From contig DASWVC010000398.1 in NCBI GenBank assembly GCA_036401335.1, forward strand, positions 1 to 17,700: a stretch of 17,700 nucleotides of DNA. Reading direction: 5' to 3'. Numbering within the stretch: position 1 is the stretch's first letter; every line of letters begins with the position of its first letter. The notes under the pieces were generated by a model, which saw nothing but the letters and a program-made list of their open reading frames with translations, was not told the origin of the DNA and ran no database searches. The position numbers and the translations under genes were made by a program. This document shows, in pieces, positions 13,515-17,700 of the stretch. The DNA comes from DASWVC01 sp036401335. Lineage in GTDB: Bacteria > Verrucomicrobiota > Verrucomicrobiia > Chthoniobacterales > JAFAMB01.

Positions 13515-14651
13515 ATGAAGGATTTACGCATCGGCCTTATCGGGTACGGGTTTATGGGCCGCACCCATTCAAACGCTTACCTTTCCGTAAGCCAGTTCTT
13601 TGACCTGCCGTACCGGCCCGTGCTCGCGACGGTGGCCGGGCGGGACCCGGAAAAAGTGGGCCGGTTCGCCCACAAATGGGGTTACCGGACGCACGTCACA
13701 GACTGGCGCAGGGTTGTTGATGATCCGGAAATTGACCTCGTTGACATTGTCACCCCCAACGATTCACACGCGGAAATCGCCGTGGCGGCGGCCAACGCTG
13801 GCAAAATGGTTTTATGCGAAAAGCCTCTGGCGCGCAACGTCGCCGAAGCCAGGCAGATGGTTGATGCCGCCGAACGTGCCGGCGTGCCGACGATGGTCTG
13901 GTACAATTACCGGCGGATCCCGGCGGTCACCCTGGCCAAACGCATCCTTGAATCGGGCAAACTTGGGAAAGTGTTTCATTACCGGGCCAAGTTCCTGCAG
14001 GACTGGACCATTTCCGCGGAAGTGCCGCAAGGCGGGGCGGCCCTGTGGCGATTGGACGTCGGCGTGGCTGGGAGCGGAGTTACCGGTGATCTCCTGGCCC
14101 ATTGCATTGACACGGCGCTCTGGCTTAACGGCGGGATCTCAACGGTAGCGGCCATGACGGAAACGTTTGTCAAGGAGCGGCACCACAACCTGACTGGAAA
14201 AAAGGAAAAGGTTGGCATCGATGACGCGAGCGCGTTCCTGGCCCGCTTTGAGAACGGCTCGCTGGCGACTTTTGAGGCGACGCGGTACGCCCGGGGTCAC
14301 AAGGCGCTTTACACCCTGGAAATGAACGGGGAACACGGGTCGCTGGCCTGGGACCTCCATGACCTTCACCGCTTGCAGTGGTTCGACCACAAAGACGAGG
14401 GCACGTTGCGCGGGTGGCGCTCCATTCATGTCACCGATTCCGATCACCCGTACATGGGCAAATGGTGGGTCCCCGGACTTGCGATCGGGTATGAGCATTC
14501 CTTCATCCACCAGCTTGCCGACTTTTTGGGTGGCCTTGACGCCAAGCAGCCTGCCGCCCCGACGTTCCGGGACGCGCTTCGCACTGAGTACGTGATCGAT
14601 GCGGTGCTACGGGCGGCCGATTCTTGCAAATGGGAGAACGTGGAACCCTGA
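13515..14651 (+). CDS. Gfo/Idh/MocA family sugar oxidoreductase
   Basis: This 378-residue NAD(P)-dependent dehydrogenase has the Rossmann motif GLIGYGFMGRTH (7-18), VDIVTPNDSH (76-85) and the hallmark CEKPLA (101-106), where Lys103 is the conserved catalytic lysine. NYRR (131-134) and GDLLAHCIDTALWL (191-204), with Asp192, His196 and Asp199 of the family pattern, follow. The C-terminal alpha/beta domain carries the long antiparallel sheet region. I chose the ATG at 13515 because the Rossmann fold begins there; the frame stays open to 13428, but that would overlap the upstream gene and add about 29 unrelated residues. It forms a cassette with the isomerase and cupin genes. Enzymes of this family oxidise polyols, inositols or the 3-OH of sugars and glycosides. 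Family secure, substrate unknown. Confidence 0.93.
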   Translation: MKDLRIGLIGYGFMGRTHSNAYLSVSQFFDLPYRPVLATVAGRDPEKVGRFAHKWGYRTHVTDWRRVVDDPEIDLVDIVTPNDSHAEIAVAAANAGKMVLCEKPLARNVAEARQMVDAAERAGVPTMVWYNYRRIPAVTLAKRILESGKLGKVFHYRAKFLQDWTISAEVPQGGAALWRLDVGVAGSGVTGDLLAHCIDTALWLNGGISTVAAMTETFVKERHHNLTGKKEKVGIDDASAFLARFENGSLATFEATRYARGHKALYTLEMNGEHGSLAWDLHDLHRLQWFDHKDEGTLRGWRSIHVTDSDHPYMGKWWVPGLAIGYEHSFIHQLADFLGGLDAKQPAAPTFRDALRTEYVIDAVLRAADSCKWENVEP

Positions 14652-14681
14652 AGGGCACCGGATCGAATGGGGACCCGGCAA

Positions 14682-14755
14682 GGTCGGCGGTCCCTCGCCG
14701 ACCGCGGGGTGAGGTGGGCCACCACCTCGGCCCGGCGGCGAAGAGACTCGCCGCC
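14682..14755. repeat. Compound REP-like element of three adjacent hairpins
   Basis: Three perfect GC-rich inverted repeats lie in a row in non-coding DNA. GGTCGGCG (14682-14689) pairs with CGCCGACC (14696-14703), loop 6 nt. GAGGTGG (14711-14717) pairs with CCACCTC (14722-14728), loop 4 nt. GGCGGCGA (14734-14741) pairs with TCGCCGCC (14748-14755), loop 6 nt. They are separated by only 7 and 5 nt, and the first and third share a GGCG/CGCCG core. No T-run follows, so they are not ordinary terminators. The layout resembles dispersed palindromic elements placed after operons; copy number cannot be judged from one window. Confidence 0.6.
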
Positions 14756-14834
14756 CTACCGGCCGCTTCCCGGCCAGAGAGGCGCTGCTCCGGCCTTTGT
14801 AAATAGCCAGCGAAATCGGTTGCTTCTTTTTCCT

Positions 14835-14853
14835 CCGTCATTACAACTGACGG
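14835..14853. promoter_or_regulatory. Inverted repeat upstream of ribose-type binding protein gene
   Basis: CCGTCA (14835-14840) and TGACGG (14848-14853) form a perfect 6-bp inverted repeat with a 7-nt spacer, 67 nt upstream of the binding-protein ATG. It could be an operator or a small leader hairpin. I see no convincing -35/-10 pair in the surrounding spacer. Confidence 0.3.
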
Positions 14854-14920
14854 TGCGTCCTCGTGTGCGGGCAGTAACACCGCACCACGGAATGCCTTCT
14901 CCCCATACCCCCGAAACAAG

Positions 14921-15877
14921 ATGATCCAAATTTCCGTTCGCTCGGTTTTCGCGACTTCCCTCAGCCTGGCGGCTGCCCTGGCGTTGGCGACGCCAGGTCT
15001 AGCTCAAAACAAAAATTTCAACGCGGTCGCGGTCTCCGTAGGCGATCTGGGCAATCCTTTCTTCGTGCAGATCGCACACGGCGCCCAAGCCCAGGCGAAG
15101 ACGTACAACCCCAACGTCAAGTTCACGGCGGAGTCGAGCAATTACGACGTCAACAACCAGACTAACCAGGTCGACAATTTTATCTCTTCGAACGTCAATC
15201 TGATTTTGTTGAACGCGGCAGACAGCAAAGGCATTGCGCCAGCGGTGCTGCGGGCAAAACAGGCGGGCGTCACGGTAGTAGCGGTCGATGTCGCGGCCGA
15301 AGGCGGGGTCGACGCCACGGTCACCTCGAACAACAAGCAAGCTGGCGAGGAAGACGGCAAATACGTGGGTGAACGCCTGAAAGGCAAGGGGCAGGTGGTG
15401 ATCGTGAATGGACCACCGGTATCGGCCGTCACCGACCGGGTAGCCGGTTTTCTGGAAGCTCTGAAGAGCTACCCGGACATCAAGATCGTGTCGCAAGACC
15501 AGAATGCCGGTGGGAGCCGGGACGGGGGACTGCGGGTGATGACCGACCTCCTGACCGCGTTTCCCAAAATCGATGCGGTGTTCGCGATCAATGACCCGAC
15601 TGCGATCGGGTGTGACCTGGCGGCGAAACAGGCGCAACGCAAAGATTTCTTCATCGTGGGCGTGGACGGCTCGCCGGACATCGTGCCTTCCTTGAAGGAT
15701 CCTGCAAGCCTGGTTGCCGCGACCGCTTCGCAGGACCCGTACTCGATGTCGCAAAAGGCCGTGCAGATTGGCTACGACCTCATCAACGGCAAGAAACCGG
15801 AACAGGAGCTCACGTTGATTCCGGTGCAATTGATCACCAAAGAAAATGTCAGCGAGTACAAAGGCTGGACCAAGTAG
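14921..15877 (+). CDS. Ribose-type ABC transporter periplasmic sugar-binding protein
   Basis: This 318-residue protein is the periplasmic receptor of a pentose/hexose-type ABC importer. A signal peptide (1-28, likely cut after GLA) is followed by a Peripla_BP_4 / RbsB-like fold. Visible features are AVSVGDLGNPFFVQIAHGAQ near the mature N-terminus, a QVDNFISSNVNLILLNAADS stretch, the strand VTVVAVDV, a VTSNNKQAGEEDGKYV segment, and AINDPTAIGCDLAAKQ followed by IVGVDGSPD. These match the ribose/galactose/xylose-binding protein group. The substrate cannot be named: key ligand contacts differ among ribose, allose, xylose and inositol receptors. It has only a weak ribosome-binding site. The ATPase gene starts inside its last codons (32-nt overlap), so the importer genes are one transcription unit. 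Confidence 0.92.
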   Translation: MIQISVRSVFATSLSLAAALALATPGLAQNKNFNAVAVSVGDLGNPFFVQIAHGAQAQAKTYNPNVKFTAESSNYDVNNQTNQVDNFISSNVNLILLNAADSKGIAPAVLRAKQAGVTVVAVDVAAEGGVDATVTSNNKQAGEEDGKYVGERLKGKGQVVIVNGPPVSAVTDRVAGFLEALKSYPDIKIVSQDQNAGGSRDGGLRVMTDLLTAFPKIDAVFAINDPTAIGCDLAAKQAQRKDFFIVGVDGSPDIVPSLKDPASLVAATASQDPYSMSQKAVQIGYDLINGKKPEQELTLIPVQLITKENVSEYKGWTK

Positions 15878-17402
15878 CGCGAATGGCCAACCAATCCTGG
15901 AAGTACGGGGGGTAACGAAAAGCTTTCCCGGGGTTCGGGCCCTCAAGAGCGTCGATCTTCGCATCTGGCCGGGCGAGGTCCACGCCCTCATGGGAGAGAA
16001 CGGCGCCGGCAAAAGCACGCTGATGAAGATCCTGGCCGGCGCTTACCGGGCAGACGCCGGCGAAATTCTCCTCGATGGCAAACCCATCCAACTCCCGACG
16101 CCCCACGCGGCCCGGTTGGCGGGAATCGGCATTATTTACCAGGAGCTGACCGTTGCGCCGAATCTCACGGTCAGCGGCAACGTGTTTCTCGGGTCCGAGT
16201 TAAAGCGATTCGGGTTCGTGAAAGACACGGCCGAGATGGATCGCCGCACGCAAAGCGTCCTGGATCGCCTCGGCGCGCGGTTCAGAGCGGGTCAGCGGGC
16301 TTCCAATCTCGCCGTGGCCGAGCAGCAACAGGTGGAGATTGCGCGTGCTTTGTTCTACAAAAGCCGGGTGCTCGTGATGGACGAACCGACGGCGGCCCTG
16401 TCCGATCGGGAAACCGAGAAGCTGTTTAATGTGGTCCGGCAGCTGCGAACGGAAGGTTTGGCCATTATCTACATCAGCCACCGCATGGCGGAGGTCTACG
16501 AGTTGGCCGATCGGCTGTCGGTGCTGCGCGACGGCGAGTACGTCGGCGAATTGCAGCGATCCGAATTTTCTGCCGATAAAGTGATTGAGATGATGGTTGG
16601 CCGCCGGGTCGAGGATTTTTACACCCACTCCAAACACCCCGGTGGGGGCCGCCTTGTCCTGGACGTCAAGAACATGGGGGACGGCAAGCGGGTGAAAAAC
16701 GCCAGCTTTCAGCTTCGCGAAGGTGAAGTGCTGGGGTTGGCCGGCCTGGTCGGCGCCGGACGCACGGAACTGGCCCGCCTGGTGTTTGGTGCCGACAAAC
16801 GAACCTCGGGCGAAGTGTCCCTGAACGGGCAGAAACTGCAGATCAACCAGCCGCAGGATGCGATTCGGGCCGGGATCGGCTACGTGCCGGAAGACCGGAA
16901 ACTGCAAGGCGTCTTCCTGCAGATGTCATCGGGAGAAAACATCACGATGAACATCCTGAACCGTTGTGCGTCGGCCGGGGTGCTCGATTCCAAAAAGTTG
17001 AAGGAGCGGGCGGACGTGGAAGTAAAAGCGATGCGCGTCCGCACGGCCTCACTGAAATCGCGGGCGGGCGGGCTCTCCGGCGGGAATCAACAGAAGCTGC
17101 TGCTGGCACGCTGGCTCGAGATCAACCCGAAAGCGCTGATGCTGGACGAACCGACGCGCGGGGTGGACGTGGGGGCCAAAGCCGAGATCTACGCCTTGAT
17201 CAAGAAATTGGTGGAACAAGGCATGGCGGTGCTGTTCATCTCGAGCGAGTTGCCGGAGATCGTGGGGGTTTGTGACCGCGTGCTGGTCATGCGGGAAGGA
17301 CAAATCACCGGCGAGGTGGGGGGTCAGACCGGGGTCGAAATCACGCAACAAAACATCATGAAATTCGCGACGGACGTCGTGCGGACGGAGGCACACACAT
17401 AA
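15846..17402 (+). CDS. Ribose-type ABC transporter double ATPase subunit (RbsA-like)
   Basis: This 518-residue cytosolic ATPase has two fused nucleotide-binding domains, as in RbsA, MglA and XylG. Domain 1 has an intact Walker A GENGAGKST (50-58), a family-typical degenerate signature (NLAVAEQQ, 154-161), Walker B VLVMDEP (175-181) and switch His212. Domain 2 has the degenerate Walker A usual for this family (GLVGAGRTEL, 300-309), a good LSGGNQQ signature (410-416) and Walker B LMLDEP (431-436). So each composite site pairs one good motif with one relaxed one. The start at 15846 lies within the binding-protein gene; no other in-frame start codon precedes the conserved region. Its stop TAA shares a base with the permease ATG (TAATG). 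It energises this importer and is not a substitute for MalK. Confidence 0.94.
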   Translation: MSASTKAGPSSANGQPILEVRGVTKSFPGVRALKSVDLRIWPGEVHALMGENGAGKSTLMKILAGAYRADAGEILLDGKPIQLPTPHAARLAGIGIIYQELTVAPNLTVSGNVFLGSELKRFGFVKDTAEMDRRTQSVLDRLGARFRAGQRASNLAVAEQQQVEIARALFYKSRVLVMDEPTAALSDRETEKLFNVVRQLRTEGLAIIYISHRMAEVYELADRLSVLRDGEYVGELQRSEFSADKVIEMMVGRRVEDFYTHSKHPGGGRLVLDVKNMGDGKRVKNASFQLREGEVLGLAGLVGAGRTELARLVFGADKRTSGEVSLNGQKLQINQPQDAIRAGIGYVPEDRKLQGVFLQMSSGENITMNILNRCASAGVLDSKKLKERADVEVKAMRVRTASLKSRAGGLSGGNQQKLLLARWLEINPKALMLDEPTRGVDVGAKAEIYALIKKLVEQGMAVLFISSELPEIVGVCDRVLVMREGQITGEVGGQTGVEITQQNIMKFATDVVRTEAHT

Positions 17403-17700
17403 TGGCAACTGAAATCGTTACTACCGGTGCTGCTGCTCAAGGGAACGCCGTGGCGAACGCACGGCGTAAAGAGCTTACGCGGTCCTTGATCCAAACGGCC
17501 GGGATGCTGCCTGTGCTGGTGGTTATCTGCGTCCTTTTCGCGGTGTTGACCCCGAACTTTCTGCACGAAAACAACATCGTGAACGTCGTTCGGCAAGCGT
17601 CGATCAACATCGTGCTGGCCGCCGGGATGACTTTCGTCATTCTCACGGGGGGAATTGATCTGGCGGTCGGTTCGGTGCTCGGGTTCACCGCCGTCATCGC
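17402..17700 (+). CDS. Ribose-type ABC transporter permease (RbsC-like), partial at window end
   Basis: The reading frame starts at the ATG sharing one base with the ATPase stop codon and continues off the window edge after 99 codons. The translated start begins MATEIVTTGAAAQGN, then a basic stretch ARRKELTRS and a first membrane helix (about MLPVLVVICVLFAVL). LTPNFLHENNIVNVVRQASI, then a second hydrophobic segment, and TGGIDLAVGSVLGFTAVI follow. The GGIDLSVGS motif is the hallmark of the RbsC/XylH/MglC permease family. The N-terminal extension of about 35 residues before the first helix is common in this group. Only the 5' third of the gene is present (family length about 320-340 residues), so its integrity cannot be judged. 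Confidence 0.92.
   Translation, partial: MATEIVTTGAAAQGNAVANARRKELTRSLIQTAGMLPVLVVICVLFAVLTPNFLHENNIVNVVRQASINIVLAAGMTFVILTGGIDLAVGSVLGFTAVI

Noticed and set aside
14667..14924. 85-codon plus-strand frame after the oxidoreductase gene
   Set aside because: It runs through three perfect hairpins and its translation is Arg/Pro-rich without homology; the hairpin structure explains the sequence better.
14999..16018. 339-codon open frame on the minus strand
   Set aside because: It lies fully antisense to the sugar-binding protein and ATPase genes, both of which have clear family motifs. Its translation is rich in Arg and His with no recognisable domain, as expected for antisense frames in GC-rich coding DNA.
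1..17700. CRISPR array, tRNA, rRNA, insertion sequence or phage genes
   Set aside because: I found no regularly spaced direct repeats, no tRNA-like cloverleaf, and no transposase, integrase or phage-type protein among the frames.

Overview
The window comes from a Gram-negative bacterium with high GC content. It encodes an outer-membrane LamB/ScrY-type porin, two or three exported or lipid-anchored proteins and two ABC sugar importers. Most genes lack a strong Shine-Dalgarno sequence, and the combination of genes would fit Verrucomicrobiota or a neighbouring phylum. That placement is a guess from gene content and style; no phylogenetic marker is present. There are no tRNA, rRNA, CRISPR or transposase genes.

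Layout. (1) 28-1575, minus strand: zwf (glucose-6-phosphate dehydrogenase), divergent from (2) 1897-3642, plus strand: a LamB-family maltoporin with an N-terminal coiled coil, closed by a textbook terminator (3672-3708). (3) 3757-5026, minus strand: a small lipoprotein and two overlapping paralogous exported proteins of unknown function. (4) 5359-9446, plus strand: malE, malF (with the large periplasmic P2 loop), malG and a 77-aa unknown protein, ending at a terminator hairpin. The T-run of that hairpin directly touches the start codon of (5) malQ (9510-11021). (6) 11109-14651: a phosphomannose-isomerase-like cupin protein, a TIM-barrel sugar isomerase/epimerase and a Gfo/Idh/MocA oxidoreductase. 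(7) 14652-14920: a non-coding spacer with three adjacent GC-rich hairpins that look like a compound REP-type element. (8) 14921-17700: a ribose-type ABC importer made of a binding protein, a double ATPase and a permease that is cut by the window edge.

How it fits together (inference). Maltodextrins would cross the outer membrane through the porin, be captured by MalE, enter through MalFG and be processed by MalQ. Glucose units would feed glycolysis or, through Zwf, the oxidative pentose phosphate route. The MalK ATPase needed by MalFG is not in the window. The isomerase/dehydrogenase trio and the ribose-type importer look like a second sugar or sugar-alcohol pathway. Two CG-centred palindromes upstream of malE suggest control by a LacI-family (MalR-like) regulator encoded elsewhere.

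The points most worth checking are the hairpin/start-codon arrangement at malQ, the three-hairpin repeat, the paralogous exported proteins, the 77-aa protein in the mal operon, and the enterobacterial-type MalE/MalF.
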